From Anthopleura xanthogrammica (lineage: Eukaryota > Cnidaria > Anthozoa > Actiniaria > Actiniidae), in NCBI GenBank assembly GCA_964019055.1, contig OZ025212.1, positions 461,157 to 525,156 on the forward strand: 64,000 nucleotides of DNA, written 5' to 3'. Below are positions 54,126 through 64,000 of the stretch, in pieces. The notes below the pieces were generated by a model that worked only from the letters and a program-made list of their open reading frames with translations, was not told the DNA's origin and did no database searches. The position numbers were made by a program, and so were the translations under genes. How positions within the stretch are numbered: position 1 is the stretch's first letter; each line of letters begins with the position of its first letter.

Positions 54126-57100
54126 ATGAACTCCCGAGAAAGCGATATGACTAACGACGACAATGATCTACAGATCTATGCAGTTCTTAACTTGCGAGAA
54201 GCTCCAAGAAAATTACTGAGGTAAGAAAGAAAGATGGTTCGAAAAAACGCGCGCTTTTTGATATTTGAGCCTTTGTTCATTATTTATCACTGTTTGGTGT
54301 GATGATATGTCATTCCCGTAGTTAATCGGCTTAAAAATGTCAGGTTTTTTAAAGATATATGCGATAGTTCGCCTGTCAGCTCACCAGTGTCTGATTCTTC
54401 TAATGCGAGATGAGGTGTTGATAATCTGTTCAATGTTTACACTCTATCCCTGAAATAAATCTGAATAAACAGTGTACATTTGAGCTTGAAAGAAATTGGG
54501 CCACTTTGTTTAATTTTTGTACTTCTTGATTTCAAATTTCAATTCTATTTTCCATAACCTAGGAAAATAAAATAAAGAAATAACAGTTTCCCGAGCCGCT
54601 GGGTTACCAGCTAAGGATGACACCTCAGTGTACATTTTCTTGATTCAGTTATTGGCTAACATTTTTTTCTCAGATCAGCTAGAGGGGTTTGGGGGAGAGT
54701 CTAACATTTCCTGAGTGGAATATTGGATATCATTTAATTTGCAAAACCACCATTAAGGATTTCCTCCTTGTTTACTTGCAGCAAAGGAGACAAGAGAAAC
54801 TTCTTCTGTCATTTTCCCCTACCCCTCCCCAGGCAGGTAGTTATTTTTGCCTTGGGGGAGTGGGAGAGTAATATTGGTTCAAGTAGTATCTCAGTTGAAG
54901 TATCACTAGATACACAATCTCAGCCAAAGAGGATTGGAACATTGAATAAAGATACCAGAGCACTATGTTGGCAAAGTGACTGGGGAAAGACTTTTATCGA
55001 CAGAAGTGTTAAGCTGTTTGAAGAGGTAAATAATAAGAATAAATGAATCATGGAGGATGGTAAGAGATAATACAAATACAGAATGCTTCCTATCTAATCT
55101 TATACTTGTGCGTGTATTCTTACAGGATAGGATGGCCAAACTAGTTTTAAGTGTTGAACAAAAGTCAAATAATGACCAAAAAGAGAACAAAAAATCCAAG
55201 AAAACTCCATTTTCACCAGTACAAATAAACAAGAAAGATACCTTTGAAAGTCCCAAGACATCAGCCACTAAAAGTACTAAAAACAACCCATCCAAATACC
55301 AAACACCAAAAAGCAAAAGCACCAAGCTTGATGACTTCTGGGGTGTTGACAGTCAAGAATTTGAAAACAGTCCTACAGATGTTACAGGGACACCACCGGC
55401 ACCACCATCATTTAGTGAACACAGGAGGAAAAGAACTCCAAGATGTCCATCAGAAACACTGTATGTACACTTAATTATTAACAGTACACTACTTTAAAGT
55501 ATTGACAATCCACCTGGAAACAATTATGCACCTAAACCCTCATCCCCCCTACATATTCTGAATTTTATTATGCAGCTTTAGAAAGCTAAATCTTATTCAA
55601 TTCTGGTTTCCACATTCCTAGACCTGCTGGTAAGAGAAGAAAATCACTCCACCAGCCAGAGTTTTCTAGTCCATCCATGACAAAGAACAGCCCAAGCAGC
55701 AGGGTGTTGGCCAGCCCTAAGGTGTCTTCACCTCCATCAACACCTCGTACACCATATTCTCCATGTGTCTTCAAAGAAGGAGGTAAGTCAGTGGTGGATC
55801 CAGGGGGAGGCTAGGGTTGGGGAAGGGGGGTCTGGACTATGTTTTAATCAGTTCCTACCTTCGACATGGGCACAATGTACTGCAACAAATGTACTTTGCC
55901 GTATCTAATAGCAATAATTTGATTGGATGAACAGAAGCTCACCATTGGTTAAACTGAATCAATGAATGTTGTCAATCCCTGTATGTGGCTTTGCTTTGAC
56001 ATTTGACACCCCTCTGGGATCTCAGTTTTACACACTTTCCAAACAAAAATAGTTCTTGAAATGTTTGTATGCATAGTTATGTTATATGCTACAGGTCCTT
56101 CTGGTCGCTGGGGTCATGCTATGTGCAACATCAGTGATAACAAGACGGTTCTAATTGGAGGACAAGGTGCTAAACACCAAATGGTAAAAGATGCACTCTG
56201 GGTCATCAGTACTAATGAAACAGGTAACAAAAGTATTCCAGCATAGAACAAAATTAATAAAATGATAGAAAATGATGAGTGAAAAACTGGGAAAGAAATG
56301 AAGAATTTCTGTGTAATCATGCATATTCAGGCAAGCTCTTTCCATCAAATCTGGGATATTGTATAAATTATTAATTATTAATTATTATCTTTTCTAGTTG
56401 GGGAAATCTTAAGTTTTATTTTTTTCCCTGCTAAGTCTTTTCTTCTCTTGCATCCTCATATATTATCATATATTAATCATAATTTCCTTTATCATAGGGG
56501 AAGTAGAATGGAATCAACCATTTACCTCCAATGGCACAGGTGCCGACAGAAGGATGGGTCATTCTGTTTCTTATGATCCTGAGTCCAAAGCAATTTATAT
56601 TTATGGGGGATCCAAAAACAAGAGATGGTATAGTGATGTCCATAAACTAGACACAGAGAAATGGGAGTGGTCAGTGGTGAAGGTCAGTATATGATAAAGG
56701 GTTGTTTGATTTAGTTAGGGTTGAGAGTTGCTCAGGAAATGAGGGGTGGTAGGCGCTAAAGCACCTGCCTCTCACCCCTGAGGGTCTCTGGTTCAATTCC
56801 TCCAGTTTGCACCTTGCGAGTTATGTCTTTTGGGTGTTCCTTTTTCTCTGGTTCCTCCAAGTTTTGGTCCTGTCTACAAAACATTATGTGAAACCCTCTA
56901 AGTTTCTAGCTTCGCCTGCAAACTCAACTCCAAACAGGATTATTGTGGCACAGTAAAGGAAGAGGGAAGACAACCCCCCCCCAAAAAAAAAAAACCTGTT
57001 AGACTATGAAGGAAGCTACTAAGTTTCAAGACAAGGCAATATTTTATTTTTACCTACTAGAGTTATGTCCAAGGTTTCTGAACTATTCTTGAGTTTTTCA

Positions 57101-58932
57101 AAGTCATAATGCTTCCCTCTTGTTTTGACAGACTGTAGGTAAAGCTCCAACAAGAGCCTACCACAGCTGCACACTTTTCCACGGAGAGCTGTGGGTGTTT
57201 GGTGGTGTCTACCCAAATCCTGACCCTCAACCTGATGGGTGTAGTGATGACATGTTCGTGTTGAACTTGGAAACTAATAACTGGTATATACCAATAGTTG
57301 GGTCAACATCCAAACCTTGTCCAAGATCAGGGTTAGTACTCATACTCCTGGCTTAAAGTGTCTTTTTATCAAAAACAATATTAATTTGAGAACCACACAT
57401 ACAAGAAACTGGTGTGTGTGCTACTAATGTATTGCCTCCTACTGTTTTGGTTCTAGGTTCAATTCCCAGACTTGTTGGGTCTCTCAGTTAGGCCAAATAC
57501 AAACATTCAACTTCACTTCACATGAGCTGAACCTAATGACATCAAAGAAGACTGCCTTATTATCCATTGTTTTCGATGCATAAAGCTCATGTGAAGTTAG
57601 ACGTTTTAAAGCTAATACTTTACAACATCATAGTTGTCAGTGCTAATAAAATTGTTTGTTTTCCAGACATTCTGCTTGTATGTTTGATGATACTCTTGTG
57701 ATATTTGGTGGCTGGGATGCTCCAACATGCTACAATGATCTCTTCTTTCTTGACCTCTGTAAGTATTTTTCATCTATTTGACCCAAATATATACCAGACA
57801 ACTAGTTCTTTTGGCTTCCATCAAATAAACTTTTCATTAAAATCAGACATACAAATCCAGGTATGGAAGATAAATCCAATTAAATCCATCTAAATAAAAA
57901 GTATGGCCAGCAATATATTTATCAATATTTTCATTGCTATGCACTGCTTGGGTCAACTGTCATGACAGGGGAATCAGGCAATATACTGTCGTCAATCTGA
58001 GTATGTAAAGGTACCGAACAATTTGTTTGATTGACAGCAGTGTATGATCGACCAATTTCCCTGTCACAACTGTTGTCTCAATCAGGGTGTAGCAATGAAA
58101 ACAGTGGTGATTCTTAGTTATCTTGTTATCACCAGCAATGTTCTATCACTTATGTTAAATCGACTCCAGACATAAATTATTCTTACGTGCTGGTTGTATT
58201 TTTGTTTTAACAGCTATCATGGAGTACACCCAACCCATCACAACGGGGACTGTTCCCTCTAATCGCAGCTGGCATGCTGCAATCAAACTACCAGGAAAGA
58301 GAATGCTTATTCATGGAGGATACAATGGTATTAAAACACTAGGAGATGCCTTTATTTTTGATGTTGGTGAGTAAAAACTTGTCAGACATTTTTTAGTCAG
58401 TCAGTTGTAGAATGAAGTCAATTGTTTACTATCAAAAGATTTCACTTCCTGTAGTATCTACATTTTGACAGGCTTGGGGAATGTTTGAGGTTGTCTGTGT
58501 ATCTTGTTTTCTGGTTTTGTGTTGTAGGAATAGTCTGATAAAATACTTTGAGATGTTATCTTGACATGATTTGACTTGACAGTCCCTAGGGTTTCGTCCC
58601 TAGTTGCCCCCAAGTCAAATCCAAAAAAGTTATGTGATTGATAGTAAGCAATATCACATTACGTAGAAGAGGTGGGGTGGTCTGGAAAAAAATTGTATCC
58701 ACAATCACATTTTTATGCTTTTGAATCTGTACTTTTAGGTTCTCTTACTTGGACTGCCATCCAGACTCCAGAAAACCTCTACGCAAGAGCAGGTCATGCT
58801 GCTTTCTCCATTACAGACAAAGAAGAGGAAGAAAACAGTGAGAAAGTAGCAATATTTGGTGGTGGAGATAATCTAGGGGAATTCTTTAGTGATTTTTTAA
58901 CATTTTATCCTCAACCAGTAGAACAGTCTTAA
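54126..58932 (+). CDS. Six-blade kelch-repeat protein with unrecognised N-terminus
   Basis: Exons: 54126-54220, 54782-55025, 55126-55460, 55622-55782, 56095-56223, 56498-56682, 57132-57331, 57667-57758, 58214-58366, 58739-58932; 1788 nt, 595 aa. The C-terminal part (about residues 278-590) has six kelch motifs, each with a GH/H-x pair and GG: RWGHAMC...IGG, RMGHSVS...YGG, RAYHSCT...FGG, RSGHSAC...FGG, RSWHAAI...HGG, RAGHAAF...FGG. This predicts a beta-propeller. Residues 1-120 contain a tryptophan-bearing, possibly folded block (ALCWQSDWGKTFIDRSVKLF). Residues about 125-275 are low-complexity Ser/Pro/Lys-rich with several SP and TP sites. No BTB domain. I cannot assign an orthologue; kelch propellers commonly bind proteins. 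Confidence 0.88.
56738..56950 (+). mobile_element. tRNA-derived SINE, copy 4
   Basis: A-box-like GGTGGTAGGCGCTAAAGC, B-box GGTTCAATTCC at about 56789, tail with TTTTTCTCTGGTTCCTCC and CCAAGTTTTGG as in copy 3, ending in a C/A-rich run. In an intron of the kelch gene. Confidence 0.75.
57491..57617. mobile_element. MITE-like element, family K copy 1
   Basis: Inner inverted arms CTTCACATGAGCT / AGCTCATGTGAAG with weak outer ends TTAGGC / GCTAA. The internal GAAAACAATGGATAATAAGG (minus strand) block matches the element at 59963, in opposite orientation. In a kelch-gene intron. Confidence 0.75.
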
Positions 58933-60218
58933 CAAGGTCTCTTAACTGATTAGTGAAATTAATAGCCATAAAATTATACATATACGTTTTTACATCTTGT
59001 AGTACTTTTTATGGTACTTTAAACCCTGTTACAACATACAGTACTTGTTAGAGCAGGCAATCCTTTAGACCTGGTTTTATTATTGTAAATACGCCATTCC
59101 AAGACTAGAGCATTACTTGGTATCCCAGCACTCTGATAGGACCGTTCTTTACACTCACTCAAAAACGTTGATATCATTTGTGTTCATAATATCTGTTATT
59201 CTCCCAGAAGTTAATTCTAATAAAATTCAGTCATTCATAGTAATGTATAATTTTTATCTTCTTTATTTTTATTTTTTTCCAAGATTTTGTTTACAAATTA
59301 ATTATATACAAGATTACACTGCATCATCTGAACTAGATACAAAAGATTCCTGCAAAAATATCTCCTCTTGTTTAAATATATTGCTCTTAATCTATTGTGT
59401 ATGGATACATTCCTTATTTTTCATCCTCCATTGGAGAAAATTTATCAATAAATAACAGTTTATGTAGATATATTTGTGATATTTTTGGTTTTCAAGCAAA
59501 CAATGATCAAAACTTGCCAAATAGAGGAGAGAGAAAACAAATGGTCACTCTTACTTGGTTTTATATTGTACAACTCTCATCAAGACCTGATATCCTTTCA
59601 TTCACGTCAATTAGACAATGAATACCTTATATGTATAGCAGCGCAAGATAATTAAGAAGTGGTATTACTATTAGTTCACAAACAAGACTTTATGCTGTTA
59701 CAACAATCAGAGAAACCAAGTTGGTGCAAGTTTCAAAACACCCAATGATAGCACTTTCAATGAATAGTATAGTGTAACTAAAAATGCAATACACCCTCCA
59801 AGCCTCACTTCCATGACACTCCTGTCACAACTGCTAGAAATAGAATCTGATACATTAAAACACTCGTGAAAAATATGGAATGAGATGACAACATTTGGAC
59901 TTGAATACCGACAGTAATGAATGAAGAAAATTATTTTATATTCCTTTACAAAATTATATTAGACTAAGGTTAAATGTTGAACTTCATATAAGCAAAAGAA
60001 AACTACCTTAATAACCATTGTTTTCAGTGTGTATGGTCATGTGAAGTTTGACGTCAGACCTTAGTCTAAGTGTATTAGTTGTGTTATGAAATGTAAACAC
60101 ATTTTTGACATGTCAACAACAATATTGACAAATCATGATGAAAATCCGAAAATCAGTACCAACACTATTGTTAAAATTATGTATGTGTAAACTATTTAAC
60201 AAACAAAACAACGTTCAG
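58933..60218. other. Convergent 3' region of kelch gene and CDYL-like gene
   Basis: 3' UTRs of both genes, with a polyadenylation signal for the kelch gene at 59219, and a MITE at 59963-60074. No additional gene recognised; the 59117 and 59397 open frames are AT-rich noise. Confidence 0.6.
59963..60074. mobile_element. MITE-like element, family K copy 2
   Basis: Perfect ends TTAGACTAAGGT / ACCTTAGTCTAA. Internal AACCATTGTTTTCAGTGTG block shared with 57491-57617. Confidence 0.85.
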
Positions 60219-63200
60219 CTATGAAACCTTTGCAGTGACATTTTCCCAAAATGCCATCAGCTCTTTCAAGGAATCTTGAACTTTATTCTTTTCCCGGTCC
60301 ACTTCCTTCGTAAGTCTCTCCTCTTCTTCAGACGAACAATTGCCGATTCTTTCACCAAAACCTGTTGCACCTTGTAAACATGGCGGCAACTGTGTCATGG
60401 CTTCAACGGATGTTAAAAGTTCAGATGTAAATCTAGTAGTCTTGAAGATTTCTGATAAAGAGTCTCTCCAGTCTGTTACTGGCGATGAGAGTGGTTCTCC
60501 CATCAGTACATGTTCACTAACGGTAGAATGACCCATTAGTCTTGGAAAGCAGTAAGGGATTGTCCCATTTGCTTTTGCTAGTGCAAGATTGACTGGATCT
60601 CCAAGTGCAGACTGTTGAAAGCAAAATAAGGCTACATTAAGTTTTACAATAGTAAGTCTACAGGAATTTATATGGATTAGGTCAGTGTGTTACCAGTAAT
60701 GCAAGAGGTCCATAGCTTGCATCCACCCTACCCCCTTGACAACCTTGTTTTGAATTTGCTTGTTTGATTTTCCTTAAGCACCCTATAGTAAGGGACTTCC
60801 CAGTGAAGTAACTACCTAAGATATTTATTAATATTCACAACTAGCTAGGGCTGTATATAGAGTGGATACAGTATATCCATGAAACAGTTATACTAAATAG
60901 TACAATTTTGAGCAAATTCTAGTGTTTTAGAGTGATTCTCATAAACCCGTGAAATACACTTTAGTGTATTACGCATTACTTCACTGTAATTCTTTTGTTT
61001 TCTATTGTGTTTATCTGGCTATTACACTTTAATAAGCACACTTTGTTTCACGGGTTAATGAAAACCACTCTATATTGTTTAAGTAGCACTATTTTGTACT
61101 ATTTAGTAATTTGTATTTCACGGATATATTGTTTGCACTCTACTTATTTTTTAACAATACAAAGTGAAGCCATACCTTATCACAGACCATGTCACAGAGC
61201 GCTACTAGCTGTGCACCAAGCCCTTCTGCTGGCTTGTTGATAGTGGCTATTACAGGTTTAGGAAAATACTGGATTGTTTGGATCAGATACCTGTACAAAC
61301 ACAAAACAATGACAGATCCAGTTATAGCTAAATGTATCTAATACCACATAATAGAATAAAGTTTTAGCAAAATATATGGCCGCAAAGTAACATAATGAGT
61401 AGAAGAAGGAAGCATAGGTTAAGGGGTCTGCTAATACAATCACTTCATCCATAGGCTCACCCCCAGGAGCACATAATATGTGAACAAAAGTAACTTATCA
61501 TGTTACAACATGTCTTAATCCCATTGTCAATGTAATTGACAATTAATAATTGAATTTCTATGACTCATGGTTTCAGTAGAATGAGTCATATCCATGATGA
61601 TCTAATCTACAAAGAATATGATTGTCATACAACATACCTTATCTTATCTACATCTTTTCTATAATTCTTTACTTCTCCCTCCAATGGTATAGTTACAATA
61701 GTATCCAAGTCTACTCCACAAAACATATCATCCCCAAGTCCACTAATAACAACAGTCTCAGCTGGATCAACAGCAGCTTCCTCTAAAGCAAGAGTTAATG
61801 AATCAATTATCCTGAGATTAACCCGCATTTGTTTTCCTGATGAACGCCGTACAGTAATATGAACACAGTCTGGTAGCTTCTGCACCGTCACCTCTTTGCA
61901 AAGAAACTCTTTATCAACATTATCTTGTTTTTTCCTTCCACGCTTTTTGGGTTTAGATTCTTCTTTGATAGTTTCTATACAATTATCGAATATGTCATCA
62001 GCATCAGAAAAGATTTCATCATCATCGTCATCATCATAATGATTCCCCATGTGACCACTCTCATCATCAGAAGTATGATAGTCTTCTGATTCAGACTCCG
62101 ACACATGTAATTTATCCAAGTTGTCATGGAAATATGCCTTAAATACCAATCTGTTTATACTACAAAACTCTTGGTATTCATGGCCGAGAAAGGATTTAAG
62201 GTCCAATTCATAATCAGCAGCTTGGTCAGATGATGTCCAACAGCTTGTACCATCTTTCCACTGCACCAAATACTCATATTGACCTGCAGTGTTTAATCTC
62301 ATCCCTAATACTCTGTCAATCCTGTTCCTCTGACGACGTCTGCATTGCAGTGACTCAGCACTGTCCTTGTCCATTGATTCACTATCAACATTGGTCTCTT
62401 TATCACTTGCAGCAAGAGTTTGTTTTGCTTTTTTAATAGCTTTCTTCTTGAGCTTATTAGCAAGGAGTTTTCCTGTTTTGTTTACCTTTGAAGCTGCCAG
62501 AGGTCTTTTCCCCAGCTTGTTTTTCTCGAGCTTTTTGAGCTTCTTGAGTTTCTTTAGATGTCCATTAAAGCTACTAGCATCTAAATCTTCTTCATCAGTG
62601 AAAGAAAACACGTCTCTAGCTAGCTTGGTCTTTCTCACAGAGTCTATTTTTGGAGGTCGTCCTCGTTTACGTTTGACCAATTCTCCGTTAGTGCATTCAC
62701 GGCTTACAGAGAAACCATTCATCTTCGCAAGTTTTGCTTTGACTTTAGTCATGTTTTTCTCCGGAGAATCAAGCAAACTATCTAAATGCTCCTCATGGGA
62801 CCTAAATAAAGCACGTTTATGTAAAGATTTCAACACTGGCCGCACCCAGGGTTTTCTTACGCCATTCTTTGAACCGAACTCGTGAAGTTTCGTCTCCGAT
62901 GCAGACACAGATGAATGTTTTGTTTTTGGAGGTCGTCCTCGTTTCTTTGGACTAGAACACTCACTACTGCTATCATCACTGCTTATACCCTGCAAAACGC
63001 TTGCAGAACGAAGTCCGTTGAGCAATTTTCTTTTCTTCTTCTTTGGTTTCAGATTAGGTGACGTTAGAGATGCATTCGTGGCACTCACAACACAGTCGCC
63101 ATGTGGCGAAATACTAACGAAACTTTCACTCGCTTTTCCACGCGCAATATTCGGTATTTTCACAGCAGTTTTTGGAGGTCTTCCTCTCTTACGATGAAGA

Positions 63201-63832
63201 GTCTCATCTGAAGAACTCTCCGTTTCTGAATGAGAAATACAAAAGTTTCTTTTCAAGCTAAGAGACAGCGTCTCTGATGTAGCCAAACCAGTGTTCGTCG
63301 AAGGACAACTTGAATTAACATTTAGAACTCCATTTTCTAGCATATCAACCTCTATTTCATCCTCAGAATATAACTTACTTTTCCTTTTTCGTTTACCTAT
63401 TGTGCCTGCATTCTTTTCAAGAGGCTCAGTTCGACCATTTTTGCAAATCTTTCGTTTACTCGTAGAACACGTACTGCTTCTTTCACCAGATGTTTCGTGT
63501 TCATCCTTCCTCGGTAAAACTCGTTTTTTACTCCCTATAGACTCGTTCTCTGAATCAGTTTCCATAAAACGAGCTGGAAGCTTAGAAGTCCTACCACCAT
63601 GGGTCACAATTCCAGTCTTAATCTTACGAAATCCATTGATAATTCCTCGTTTTTTGCGCTGGTTCTTCGCTTGCTGCCCTGGCGGCCATTTAATGCCACT
63701 CAAACAATTGTTTTCACAGTCTACTTCTTGCGAACCCTCCTGCTTTGTCTTGCTCTCAGTTTGATCCCTCAAAACCGTTTCCTCCTCTTCTTCCCTAGTC
63801 TCATGACTAGCCGTAGACTCACTGGCTTTCAT
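60219..63832 (-). CDS. CDYL: CDYL-like chromodomain/crotonase protein with AT-hooks
   Basis: CDY/CDYL proteins are chromatin co-repressors joining a chromodomain to an inactive enoyl-CoA-hydratase fold that acts on histone crotonylation and assembles repressor complexes. Exons: 63832-61638, 61290-61176, 60611-60219; 2703 nt, 900 aa. The first ATG in frame is at 63832 (MKASESTAS). Residues 1-490 are basic and disordered, with AT-hook cores RGRPPK at about 212, 296 and 388 and a weaker RGRKK near 628. The chromodomain is about 498-555 (EYLVQWKDG). An acidic tract precedes the crotonase domain, about 645-885, with VVISGLGDDMFCGVDLDTI, KPVIATINKPAEGLGAQLVALCDMV and FPRLMGHSTVSEHVLMGEPL. Human CDYL is about 600 aa and I know of no AT-hooks in it; the long basic N-terminus is different. 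Confidence 0.88.
60857..61146. mobile_element. Large palindromic MITE-like element, family H
   Basis: 290 bp. Outer arm AGAGTGGATACAGTATATCC pairs with GGATATATTGTTTGCACTCT; then ACTAAATAGTACAA / TTGTACTATTTAGT and AGAGTGATTCTCATAAACCC with GGGTTAATGAAAACCACTCT. Two nested inverted arms. In the second CDYL-like intron. Confidence 0.85.
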
Positions 63833-64000
63833 CTTAAGTCTCAACCATGAGAAAATCTCCAGGAAAACAAGCTCTAGAGAGAATATATTGAAGTCTTTAT
63901 TTTATTTTTATTGAATGGTGCAGTGCACGCTAGTCGAGGAGTTTGAGCGCGTGCGCCACTATTTAAACTCCACGCCTGTCAAAATAGACACTACCGCTGA
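63833..64000. promoter_or_regulatory. 5' UTR/promoter of the CDYL-like gene
   Basis: 168 bp upstream of the ATG to the window edge, more GC-rich toward the end (GAGCGCGTGCGCC at 63944). No motif can be assigned with confidence. Confidence 0.4.

Noticed and set aside
57955..58095. Weak inverted repeat (CAACTGTCATGACAGGGGAA / TTCCCTGTCACAACTGTTG)
   Set aside because: Arms are imperfect and no second copy was seen, so I did not call it a mobile element.
63833..63844. Upstream start giving an MRLK extension to the CDYL-like protein
   Set aside because: The codon at 63844 is TTG, not ATG; the first real ATG is at 63832.
62230..63850. Plus-strand frames over the CDYL-like gene
   Set aside because: Antisense shadows of the Lys/Ser-rich exon; no domain.

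Overview
The window is nuclear DNA from an invertebrate animal. Nearly all genes are split by many short introns with GT/AG borders, the gene set is metazoan (kinesin-3, Pellino, STYX, FKBP25, CDYL, selenoprotein W), and the spaces between exons are AT-rich and full of small palindromic transposon remnants, tRNA-derived SINEs and minisatellites. Intron richness and gene content would fit a cnidarian such as an anthozoan, but that is inference; nothing in the sequence names the species.

Layout. (1) 1-10421, minus: 5' part of a KIF16B/STARD9-type kinesin-3 gene, running off the left edge. (2) 12605-26909, plus: a complete KIF16B homologue (motor, FHA, long coiled coil, PX), head-to-head with the first and clearly its paralogue. 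(3) 29437-30033 plus and 31631-32221 minus: two single-exon small heat-shock proteins, each with two alpha-crystallin domains, tail-to-tail. (4) 34909-38034 minus (STYX pseudophosphatase) and 38406-41354 plus (FKBP3/FKBP25), head-to-head across 371 bp that is mostly one miniature transposon. (5) 42537-48018 plus: Pellino E3 ligase. (6) 49226-50162 plus: profilin-4-like protein. (7) 51682-53614 minus: selenoprotein W, with a candidate SECIS element in its 3' UTR. (8) 54126-58932 plus: a six-blade kelch protein with an unrecognised N-terminus. (9) 60219-63832 minus: a CDYL-type chromodomain/crotonase protein with AT-hooks.

The genes do not form a pathway; this is a normal stretch of a compact animal genome with several divergent gene pairs. 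All spliced gene models given here were joined by hand, and every complete one has a length divisible by three.

The most unusual signal is in selenoprotein W. Its redox motif, CxxU in the vertebrate protein, reads U-G-G-U here: two in-frame TGA codons, the first assembled across an intron, followed about 400 nt downstream of the stop by a well-formed SECIS-like hairpin. Other points of interest are the transposon-built STYX/FKBP3 promoter, the two-domain heat-shock pair, the kinesin pair with different intron numbers, and at least ten families of small inverted-repeat elements.
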